From contig JAUPFV010000003.1 of the NCBI GenBank assembly GCA_036936605.1, forward strand, positions 79,530,273 to 79,594,272: 64,000 nt of DNA, written 5' to 3'. The notes below the pieces were generated by a model that worked only from the letters and a program-made list of their open reading frames with translations, was not told the origin of the DNA and did not search any database. Both the position numbers and the translations under genes were made by a program. Below, one piece after another: positions 1 to 8,916 of this stretch (position 1 is the stretch's first letter; each line of letters opens with the position of its first letter). Source of the stretch: Limnanthes douglasii subsp. nivea (lineage: Eukaryota > Streptophyta > Magnoliopsida > Brassicales > Limnanthaceae).

Positions 1-115
1 GTTGGTCTTTTGCAAAACGCTTTCGATGGGAAAAGAGGTACAAACAATGACAATATGAATGTGAACATAAGGTCACATTTTTATAACTGTCACCATAAGT
101 CAAAATGCTAGTTTT

Positions 116-340
116 TTAAAGTTCAGGTATTGTGTTTCCGTATCTTCTAAACGTTTTTTGGTAAAGCACGACATCAACAGGGTTAAATGTCATCATCAAA
201 TTTATTGATTTGTTTAGATGATTCTCAGGGTCCACCGAGCTATTGTAAAAGTAAATCCGATGTGAGTTAAACTTCTTGGGAAACTTGGCATATAAGATTT
301 TCCTCACAAAGGGAGACTACTGTAGAATGTAGGCCGTCAT
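116..340 (-). pseudogene. Ty3/gypsy gag fragment, unit 1
   Basis: A 63-residue open stretch resembles the start of the plant gypsy retrotransposon gag domain (capsid region that packages element RNA). The diagnostic part is an aromatic-rich segment followed by DPENHLNKS, matching the family pattern Y-D-G-x-x-D-P-E-x-H-L. The frame is lost on both sides. The matching piece in unit 2 lies at 2215-2450. The fragment is far shorter than a whole gag and cannot be functional. Confidence 0.6.
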
Positions 341-786
341 CTTGGATCACGCGTCGTTGTTTTTGTCCTCATATTTTTCCTTACCTTTTCTTGATATCAC
401 ATTACTTGAGTATTCCTCGAGCTCGGTTCCTTTACGTGTATTCTTTATTTTCTTGCCTTTCCTAATTTCCCATTTATGTTCCTTGATTTCCTCACTCTCT
501 GACTGGTTTCGTAAGATGAACTGAATACTAATGTAATAAAAAAATCATAAAAAGACCATATTATATAAAATGTAAGAAACATCATGATCATTTTGATAGT
601 GTCTAAAGTATTCAGTACGTGTTTAGTCAGTGTTGTTAAAGGTATCTGTGATCTTATGTTATTTTGTTAGATCCTAATAAGTTAACAGAATAGTAGTTAC
701 AAAATCTGAGCGAGCCTCATCGAGAGGATGAGAATGATAAAAGTGAAAAGAAAATAGATGACTCTAGAGCAGATATTTTATAAAAT

Positions 787-1200
787 GAAATATTAGAAGA
801 AATTGATGATGAAAGGATATGAATTCGACAAATAGTGAAGATTGGGTGTGTATTAAGTCAAGATTTCAAAATAAAATGTTAGAGTTATTAAAAATAAATT
901 CAGATGTCTTTGCATGGGAAGCTAGTGATGTATCCGAAGTGCATTCGTTTCTTATATGCAATGATTTGTCACTCGGTACAAGAGCGAGACCGGTTCGTAG
1001 AAAACTTAGAGTTTTTTATGCTGAGATATCGGAGGATATTTTTAAGAGCTGGAAAGACTACTACAATTAGGATATATCTAGTCTAGATATCCAACTTTGA
1101 TAGCTAATGCAGATTAGTGAAAAAGAAAAATGGGTAATGAAATATTTGTGTAGACTTTACCAACCTTAACAAAGCGTACCTAAAATATCATTTTACTCTA
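787..1200 (+). pseudogene. Ty3/gypsy protease-RT linker and RT start, unit 1
   Basis: The open piece at 819-1070 carries DVFAWEASDVSEV and, later, RARPVRRKLRVF. This is the conserved run just before the reverse transcriptase domain of plant gypsy polyproteins (D-V-F-A-W, then K-P-V-x-Q-K-x-R). After a frameshift, about 1135-1190 reads VDFTNLNKAY, the first RT block (family pattern D-F-T-D-L-N-K-A-C-P). The catalytic palm is absent. Homologous pieces lie at 2985-3400 and 3905-3990. Confidence 0.65.
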
Positions 1201-1304
1201 TTTAGTTGCTTACTAATACTTTATTATTGGTTTCCCGTAAATAATTTGATTATTCGTGTTACATCATACAATTTTACATAAAAATTGATTTTTTTCCATT
1301 TTAA

Positions 1305-1470
1305 TTATTCGAGTCGGATAGTATAAACTCAAAATGCTTGAAACAAATAAAAAAATGGATTATGTATAACAAAGAATAAACAAAAGTTTTGAGTCGGTTT
1401 ATTTTTGTTATATGTAATAATGTTCTGAGTCCGTTTCAAACATTTTGAATTAATATTACTCGACTTTAAT
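1305..1470. repeat. Imperfect foldback inside unit 1
   Basis: The stretch around ACTCAAAATGCTTGAAAC and TATGTATAACAAA is followed after a short loop by its imperfect reverse complement (TTTTTGTTATATG, then GTTTCAAACATTTTGA). Unit 2 keeps a similar arrangement at about 3490-3720. It could be a small MITE or only a hairpin; no target duplication was found. Confidence 0.45.
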
Positions 1471-1849
1471 ATTTCAAACCAAAGAATTTATTGAGTGACA
1501 TACTCTACATTTACGTAAATCTAATAGTATATCAAGAATACTTTATAATGTTTGCATACGATAATGTAGATTTATAAATTACTAACAATCAATTTTAGTC
1601 GTGCCCAATTGTACTATCGACGAAAATTAATTTTACATAAAATTACGGGAGCTAAAACTAACACTCAATTTCAAGGGATAACTATTAGGTCTATTTAAAA
1701 AAAATCAATTTTTTTAAAATAAGCAGTTAGTGATGTATCTGGAATGAACAGTTTTAGGCTAAAAAATATGAGCCAACCTAAGCCTGCCAATTATTGCCTC
1801 ATATTTTGAAACATTATTCGTGAATGTTAAGCATAACTTTATTGACTGT

Positions 1850-2050
1850 TAGAGATCTTCCATAAACAATGCTTGCAATAGGACGTCGACTCCTCCCCCA
1901 TGAGTGTTTGATGCACCGTCTAATTCAATAAACCACTCGTCTTGCTCGTCCTCCCAAATTACCATGCGTTTATAGTTCAACTCTATCATTGATGAATCCA
2001 TTGATAAAGTCAACTACCACTTGGCCTTTAAAGGTTTTACGGGGCTCATA
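1850..2050 (-). pseudogene. Ty3/gypsy RNase H fragment, unit 1
   Basis: On the minus strand about 1990-2050 reads EPRKTFKGQVVVDFING, which matches the linker ahead of the second RNase H of Tat-lineage gypsy elements (family pattern P-R-T-A-I-K-G-Q-A-L-A-D-F). It is followed towards lower coordinates by WFIELDGASNTHGGG, the RNase H start with its first catalytic Asp in the D-G-A-S-N motif. The domain then decays. The matching copy in unit 2 is at 4000-4200. Confidence 0.65.
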
Positions 2051-2214
2051 TAAGATCTCATATTTTCTTAGTTAGATCAACCATCACGGGAGACCCCCCA
2101 AATTTCAGACTTTTGCATGAAAAGTTTGATTGGAAAAAAGGTACAAACAATGTCTGTATGTTGTGAAAATAACTTCGCATTTTTCTGACTGTCACCATAA
2201 GTCAAAATCCTAGT

Positions 2215-2450
2215 TTTGCATAAGTAATATATTATGTTTATGTATTTGTTAAACTTTTTCCCGGTAAAGAACGACATCGATAAGGTAGAATGCCATAATT
2301 ATATTTTTGGATTAGTCTAGATGGTCCTCAAGGTCCCTAGAACCATCGTAGGAGTCCATCCGGTGTGGGTCGAATTTCCTGGCCAATTGTTTCTCTAAGA
2401 TCTTGTTTATGAAGGGAGAGTCTTGTAGAATATAGGCCACCATCTTGGGT
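2215..2450 (-). pseudogene. Ty3/gypsy gag fragment, unit 2
   Basis: This is the unit 2 counterpart of the gag scrap at 116-340. One minus frame reads SPFINKILEKQLARKF and then a Y-D-G-S-R-D-L-E-D-H-L run, which is closer to the family consensus than the unit 1 copy, before frameshifting. The better-preserved motif here supports the gag reading of unit 1. Confidence 0.6.
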
Positions 2451-2984
2451 CTCTCGTCATTCTACTCGGCCACATGTTTTTCTTTACTTTTTCTCGAGAT
2501 CGCATTACTTGGATGTTCTTCGAGCTCAGTTCCCATGTGTTTTTTCTTTATTTGCTTACCTCATCCATTTCACCCTCATGTCCCTTGATTTTATATCTCT
2601 ATCTCTCTCTGAATGGGTTTGTAAGACGAATTAGATACTGATGTAATGAAAAATCATGTCAAGTATTTTTATAATTTTTGACATACCTAGCTCGTACAGT
2701 GTAATCATGGGAAGACCATGGTTTCAATGAAATGTAAGCGGTGTCGTAATCATTTTGATAGTGTATAAAATATCCAGTAAGAGGCTTAGTCGGTGTTGTT
2801 AGAAGTAGCTAAAAGACAGTAAGGAGCTCATATGATATTTCATTAGATCTTGATAAGTTAACAAAATAACAGTTACAAAATGCAAGGGGGGCTCGTCAAC
2901 AGGATGCTAATGCTTAAATTGAAAAGAAAGTAGATGCACTTAGAGAAGATATTCAATTGAAGGAAACATTAAAATGAATTGTTA

Positions 2985-3400
2985 TTGAGAGGGTCAAAGT
3001 TGGACAAATAGTGAGAATTTGGTGTGTATTAGGTCAAGATTTTAAGGGAAAACTTTTAGAGTTATTAAAAATAAATTTAGATGTTTTTGTATTGGAGCTA
3101 GTGATGTATCCAGAGTGAGTTCGTTAGTTATATGCAATGAGTTTTCAACCGGTACAAGAGCGAGGTCAGTTCGTAAAAACCTTATAGCTTTTTCTGCTTA
3201 GAAATTTGAGACTATTTTTCAAGAGCTGTAAAGACTGTTACAACTTAAATATACCATTTATACTAGATATTCAACTTAGATAGCTACTTTAGTATTAATG
3301 AAAAATAAAAACGGGCAATGAAAGATGTATGTAGAATTCATCGACCTTAACAAAGCGTGCCCATAAGATCATTTTCCTCTATTTAGAAGCTTATAAATAC
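2985..3400 (+). pseudogene. Ty3/gypsy linker/RT start, unit 2
   Basis: A degraded repeat of 787-1200. Nucleotides around 3060-3125 match the unit 1 DVFAW region with indels that break the frame, and about 3320-3400 reads DLNKACP-like residues of the first RT block. No open reading frame of useful length remains. Confidence 0.55.
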
Positions 3401-3904
3401 TTTATTAGTGTTTTCAGGTAAATAATGTGATTATTTGTGTTTTATCATACTGTTTCACGTAAAACTTGATTTTTCCATTTTTATTATTCGAGTCTTGTCG
3501 GATAAACTCAAAATGCTTGAAACTGATCCAAAACGTTATTACGTATAACAAATAATAAAAAATATTCTTGTATATTGTCAATCCATCTAGATATACAAAA
3601 CCAAATGAGGTTTAGGCCGACTGGATATAGAAGAACTATATTTATTTTTTGTTATACTTAAAAAGTTTTTAGGTTGGTTTCAAGTATTTTTTGATCTAAG
3701 TCAAATATTTCAAAAACATAATTGATTGAATAATATACATTTACATAAACTTTATCATATATCATAAATATTTTATAGTGTTTGCATACAGTAATATAAA
3801 TTATAAATTACTAACACTCAATTTCAGTTGTGCCCAGTAGTACTATATACCATAATCAATTGTATCATAAACTTATGGGAGCTAAAATTAACACTCAATT
3901 TAAA

Positions 3905-3990
3905 AAAAAAATTGCAAGAGTTATTGAAAGTAGATCCATATCTTTTTGTATGCGTAGCTAGTGATGTGTCTGGAGTGAAGGATTTTAACC
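3905..3990 (+). pseudogene. Second linker scrap near the end of unit 2
   Basis: A short third occurrence of the linker motif, encoding LLKVDPYLFVCVASDVSGV-like residues directly after an A-rich run. It abuts the RNase H remnant on the other strand at 4000-4200. Unit 1 has the equivalent GTGATGTATCTGG block at about 1732. Confidence 0.45.
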
Positions 3991-3999
3991 CCACAAATA

Positions 4000-4200
4000 T
4001 AAGCGAACCAAAGTCCATCGATGACTGCTCGTAATTCGTAATTTGATGAACCATAGAGTGGTGGAGTTTTGGAGCTCTTCCTTAAACGATGATCGTAATA
4101 GGACACCGAATTATCTCACATGAGTGTTGGACGCACAGTCTATTTCAATAAACCATTCGTCATGATTGTTCATACAGGTTACGACGAAATCTGTAGTTTC
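4000..4200 (-). pseudogene. Ty3/gypsy RNase H fragment, unit 2
   Basis: On the minus strand about 4110-4180 reads WFIEIDCASNTH, the counterpart of the unit 1 D-G-A-S-N motif with Gly changed to Cys. Further on, SNYELRAVIDGLWFA corresponds to the RNase H helix with the catalytic Glu (family pattern N-N-E-A-E-Y-E-A-L-I-A-G-L). A stop interrupts the frame between the two. Confidence 0.55.
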
Positions 4201-4699
4201 AACTCTATTACACTCAGTTCTCCTATGGTTCTTATTTATTTGCTCGCCTCCCCGACTATTACCCTCAAATTTCTTTTTATTTTCCCTATCTCTCTGACCG
4301 AGTTAGTATGTATAATTGGATATTGATGTACTGAAAAAATTATGAGCACTTTTTTTTATAATTTATAACGTACCTAGTTTGTAAAGTGTAATCATGGGAA
4401 TGCCTTCATAACATAAAATAGAAGTGATATTATAATCATTTCAACAGTGTCTAAAATATTCACGAGAGGGCTTGTTCAATGTTGTTAAAGGTAGCCAAAA
4501 GACCACAAAAGGCTATTATGTTATTTCGTTAGATCCCGATAAGTTAACAAAACAAAATTTACAGAATGCGAGAGATGTTCACCAACAAGATGAGAATAAT
4601 AGAAATGAAAAAGAAAGTAGATTACCCTAGATAAAATATTGGATGCGAGAAAATATTAGAATAAATTGTTGATGGGACGATAAAAATTAGACAAATATA

Positions 4700-5199
4700 T
4701 AACGGTATAACAATTCTTTTCTATAGACCTACCAAAACACATTCAAGATGACGAAGTAGCACATAATGGTCTTCGTAGTAGAAAACCACATCGTGGGAAT
4801 TAAAAGGAAACGTGTAAAAATTGTCTTAGATTAATATATTCACATTTTAAAATATCATCATAGTGTTTATGGGCATATGCTCTCTTTTTTGGTGACCTAA
4901 AACAGATATATCATCCCATTTTCAAAGTTTTATTTATTTATTAAGCCAATCTGATTTCAAAAACTTCAACAATAATGAGATAACATCATTTCATCAATTT
5001 TGGGTTTTATTTACCAACAAATCATAAACATTGTAAAAAAAATACGAGTCTCCGTAACCCTTCAAACAATTGCAAAAACTCTATGATTGATTAGCTCTAC
5101 CATATTCATGTTTCAGTGTACAAGTTTATTAGTGTATCTCATGCATATTTATTTATTTATAACCCATATTTTATGACTATGTCATGAATTTCTGTCTTC
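4700..5199. other. AT-rich spacer, no gene seen
   Basis: Similarity to the tandem units ends near 4700. The rest is AT-rich. Weak PPR-like reading on the minus strand may extend into about 5000-5200, but I cannot support it. Confidence 0.4.
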
Positions 5200-5800
5200 G
5201 TCTAACATCCTCCAAGGACGCTAGAAAAATTAAAAGAATTTAACTTAATCGAACTACATGTCATTTCTCTAAATATTGGCCAAACAAACTCTTCTCTAAC
5301 ATTTTGAACAAGTCATGTTATAAGAGATTTTCATGTCACCTCATTTAGATTATCAAGTCCTTCAATCATGCCACTTTTAGACTATACCATAAGAGGTGGA
5401 GTTTATAACGCAAGAGAAAACTTTAAATCCAACTTAATAATAAAACTATGAATCAATTTTTTGTTTCTTGAATGCTCTAAATTCCTCAAGATATTGATAT
5501 ACTCGCAAAAAAGTATACTCTTCAACACTAATGCATTTATTCGGAATACATTAGAAAATTTCCAAAACCCCACTATCTTCATCCTTCTTTGAGTGACCAA
5601 TACTCAATGTTGTAGAGAAAACTATATTTGTTTTCTGCAAACTGTCAAATACCAATTCAACGTCCATCATTTTATCGAATTTTGAGAACATATCATTTAA
5701 CTAATGATAATAAACGTCCTCCATAAAAACTATTTCCCGTAACATCACTCTATAAGTTTATAGCAATAAAACTCACTCGAAAACTGAATACCAAGACGTT
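5200..5800 (-). pseudogene. Decayed pentatricopeptide repeat (PPR) gene fragment
   Basis: PPR proteins bind organellar RNA through tandem motifs of about 35 residues. Read on the minus strand with frameshifts, this region shows PPR motifs in order. About 5580-5720 gives LNDMFSKFDKMMDVELVF, matching the family pattern L-x-D-M-Y-S-K-x-G-x-x-x-x-A-x-x-V-F. About 5410-5475 gives KKLIHSFIIKLDLKFS, matching the I-H-x-x-x-I-K-x-G-L pattern. About 5340-5400 gives SKSGMIE, then VTxKSLIT with TGA where Trp is expected. About 5230-5290 gives a VQN...FREM run and SIKLNSFNFS. The P/L/S mixture suggests a PLS-class gene. Stops and frameshifts make it non-functional. It is the only likely host-gene relic in the window; a retroposed or fragmentary copy is equally possible. 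Confidence 0.7.
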
Positions 5801-7080
5801 TCCAAGTCATCTCAAGCTTAAAATTATGGTTATGCTCACGGTATACACAATGTCTAACAAAACCATTCAAACTGTCTAAATAAAAAACTCACACCATAAA
5901 CCAAAGCCATTTTCAACTTACTCTGTAGATCTAGAACCATTAGGACCTATGAAATCATTCATATCAAAACTAATCTTCTCTTATACAGTTGTAACTTTGA
6001 CTCAAATACATTTCTGGCTTCATGTGTTGAAACTAGAAAGGGTCGTTGCTTAAACTGAGTACGACATATCAATTGTTTTTCGAAAGCTGATCCATACTAA
6101 TGGCTTACCTCTTTATTACATATTTCACTTTCATTTTTAAGGACATTAATAACGAAAAACCCTTTCTGACCCGTCTGACTACTCAAATTAGACTCATGAA
6201 CCATTTAATTCATTTTACTAGTTTTATCTTCCGCATTCATATTCAATATGTTACAATAACGATCATTGTTTTCTTATTTCAGCCCTCTTGCTTATTTCAA
6301 CTTGTAATTCTAAAAAGAATTAGGATCTTCAATAATAATATCACATGAATAAATTGAGGGACACATATATTTAAAACCATACATACTAGTCCATAAACTC
6401 AACATACAAGTAAATAAAATAGTTTCAATGTCTCAAATAACTTGATATTCTCAATGATGTTTGAGAACATCCCAACATTTATCAAATCTCTGATTTAAAT
6501 TCTATGTGATTATATGCCTACAGAGAGTATCAAATATATCCTTAACATTATCATTGTAAGTGATAAATCGAACAAATAAGTTATTGAACCAAAGTTTATT
6601 TAATATATGATGATGTAATAAAGTGTAATAATTAAAGGTATTAATATAACTATGAGATTCACATATACATGAGCTTGAGTTACCAAAATGGGTCAATGGT
6701 CCATATAAACACTCAATCCATTTTGGTATAAATAAGCCTCAGAAGCATTTATTGAGATATGAGAATCATTTACCTTTTAACTATCTATCAAACCGTCTTT
6801 CTCTCCAAAATATATCCTAGCAGCTCAATATCTCTTTACACAAAATTAAAAAATAAAATAATTTTTTATTTTATTTGTTAAACATTCTATGAATTGTTTT
6901 GACACTATCAGTAAAACATTTCACTTAATTTGCAATCAATTTCGGTAGTTTCCTTATGATCCATCTCGCGTACGTAAAATATATCATAAACAAGAAGTAT
7001 AAATGTTTTTTAAGTGTTATAAATTAGAGTAGTAATTGATGAACTCAAATAATTCTTAGTTATTTATCTAGTATAAACAA
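5801..7080. other. AT-rich spacer upstream of the Tat element
   Basis: No convincing coding sequence. The PPR relic may extend some way into about 5800-6000. A TATAAATAAG string at about 6724 would suit a promoter or LTR core on the plus strand, but nothing recognisable follows it. Short reading frames here look random. Confidence 0.4.
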
Positions 7081-7876
7081 TGTTTGTATGTGAGTATACG
7101 TTACAAAAATATTTGTATGCTCATATTTCTCGAAAGAAATATTGAATGAGTAGTGAAAGAAAGAGACAAAAGGAATAAATGAAGTAATAATTGTCTAATC
7201 ATTAGTCCATTTCCTCAAAAGGGAATATCATTTATATAGTACATGGGATAGGTTCTATAATTACACATTTATCCTCTCTTAAGTGTATCTTCTCACCCCA
7301 CTCCTTTACTAATATAAACATACTCACTAGTTATTAAATATGACGGCTTTGAACAGTAACTCATCCCTGGACTATTGCATTTGGTGACAGATAGTCCCTA
7401 GACTTTCAAAAATCCGTTCGTAGTCCTTGGACTATCCAATTTGGATAAAGTTAATCCCCTTGTATGTGTTGACTATAATTTTTTGTGACAGATAGTCCCT
7501 CAACTATTCATTTTCGGTTAATTTAGTCCTTTGACTATCTGATTTTTGATAAAGTTAGTCCCCTTAATAAACATGTGCATGAGACTAAATTTATCCAAAC
7601 TGGATAGGCCAGAGACTACCAACGGACATTTGAAAGTCCAGGGGCTATATGTCACCAAAATGGATATTCTCGGGACTACCAACGGACTTTTGAAAGTCCA
7701 AGGACTATCTGTCATCAAAGTCGATAGTCGAGGGACGAGCTACTGTCCAAAGCCTACGTATAACCCTCATTCCTTATGTTTACTTTAGTTTAGTCCTTAA
7801 CATTTAATTACATAAAATTAATCCCTATGATAATTATATTTAGCCTATTCCTTGTTATATTATTCTCCCCTTATTA
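7081..7876 (-). repeat. 3' LTR of the Tat-like element, carrying a MITE
   Basis: 7081-7344 and 7755-7876 align with 16345-16719, for example GAAAGAAAGAGACAAAA-type runs at about 7157 and 16408 and TTTAGCCTATTCCTTG at about 7839 and 16682. The extra 410 bp is the inserted MITE. Without it the LTR is about 385 bp. The left end TGTTTGTATG gives a CA terminus on the minus strand; the other end has mutated to TTA, where the partner LTR has TCA. Confidence 0.8.
7335..7764. mobile_element. Mutator-type MITE inserted in the LTR
   Basis: The 410-bp core (7345-7754) has terminal inverted repeats of about 30 bp: GGCTTTGAACAGTAACTCAT at the left and, on the other strand, GGCTTTGGACAGTAGCTCGT at the right. 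It is flanked by 10-bp direct repeats, TAAATATGAC (7335-7344) and TACGTATAAC (7755-7764). The partner LTR has the uninterrupted site TACATATGAC near 16595. A 9-10 bp duplication is typical of Mutator-like elements. The interior holds repeated blocks around ACTATCTGTCACC and AAAGTCCA in both orientations and encodes nothing recognisable. Confidence 0.75.
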
Positions 7877-8916
7877 GTAGCCCCATAGTTATTGTGAGAA
7901 AAATTAAAAAGGACTGATCCATAAGGAAAAACGTTTGTTCCTCTCGACCTCCCTCATATTTTTCTTCTTCTGGACATCCTTATCGAACTCTTTTATTCTG
8001 ATGGTTTTATTCTACTATGAAAAATGGATTTTTATTCCCAATGGATCTCCTAGGATATTTCTTCTACTAATATTTTTGAAATTATTTCTTTGTAATACTT
8101 CCCCGGATTATTCTTGCTTTAGCTTCTTATCGAATTATTTTGTCACTCGTATTTCTTGGTCGTCTTTTCTCACAAAGCTTCCCCAAATTATTCTTTCATA
8201 AGGTTCTTATCGTATAATGTTATCATATGTGTTTCTTCAAATTTATGAATTCACTATTGCCATTGATGAACTCATTTTCACCCATCATTTACTTCAATTG
8301 GCATGCCGCTTCTACAGTTCTATGTGTCAGAATTATTTTAGGCTGATAACATCGTTTTTTACCACGTGTCGATTATTCCCTAATACACGCCAACGTTCCG
8401 TGTAGGAAAGTTCGTGAAGAAAACGACATGTCAAAGATACTTTCACACTTTCCAATACTTATATAGATTGAATCACCACTTAAAGCAACTATTGATCGAA
8501 AAGAACTCTTAAACTTATTTGGGGCCTCAAACCCTTAGAAGCCTATACCTTTTCTATAAGTACTTGTCTTCATTCACAGTTTTAGGTTTGCACATATTCT
8601 TCCAACTCAAAAGAATTAGGAAAATCTTGTTTTAGAGAGATAAACAACTTATCCCACTAAACTCCATTCATGACCTTTCATACCTAAGAAGTTTGAAGGT
8701 CTTGAAAGATACAAGATCTAAAGGTGGTTCAATATCCCAATATGTCGTGATAATTGTTCTATTATCCGGATGCGCTTTGACATAGTGGGGACTTCAGGTA
8801 ACCATTCTTCATTTGTTCCACTTACTGCCCAACCCCCCGATAAATCTTGTTTGAGTACAACAAATGTGACCTTTCCCTTTTAAATACATTCACAAGCCTT
8901 TTCTCTGTTTCTTCCG
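7877..8916. other. Interior spacer between 3' LTR and antisense gene
   Basis: This is the 3' untranslated side of the Tat-like element. Short pyrimidine-rich reading frames occur but match nothing I know. A clear polypurine tract next to the LTR is not visible. Confidence 0.4.

Larger units (their letters stand above)
1..4700. repeat. Tandem units of chimaeric gypsy-derived sequence
   Basis: Two long units (about 1-2100 and 2100-4210) and a partial third (about 4210-4700) follow each other in direct orientation. Anchors show it: GTCACCATAAGTCAAAAT occurs at 89 and 2191, GTGATGTATC at 925 and 3101, CATGAGTGTT at about 1900 and 4120, so the spacing drifts from 2102 to 2220 through indels. The partial unit resumes at sequence matching about 2530-2990. 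Each full unit carries gag and RNase H scraps readable on the minus strand and an RT-side scrap readable on the plus strand, so the unit was rearranged before it was multiplied. Copies differ at many positions, so the amplification is old. The first unit may begin outside the window. Confidence 0.75.

Noticed and set aside
6724..6733. TATAAATAAG as a gene promoter
   Set aside because: No coding sequence or recognisable transcript follows, and such strings are expected in AT-rich DNA.
7546..7788. 80-codon plus frame and 66-codon minus frame in the LTR
   Set aside because: Both arise from the mirrored repeats of the MITE; their 20-residue periodicity reflects the DNA repeat.
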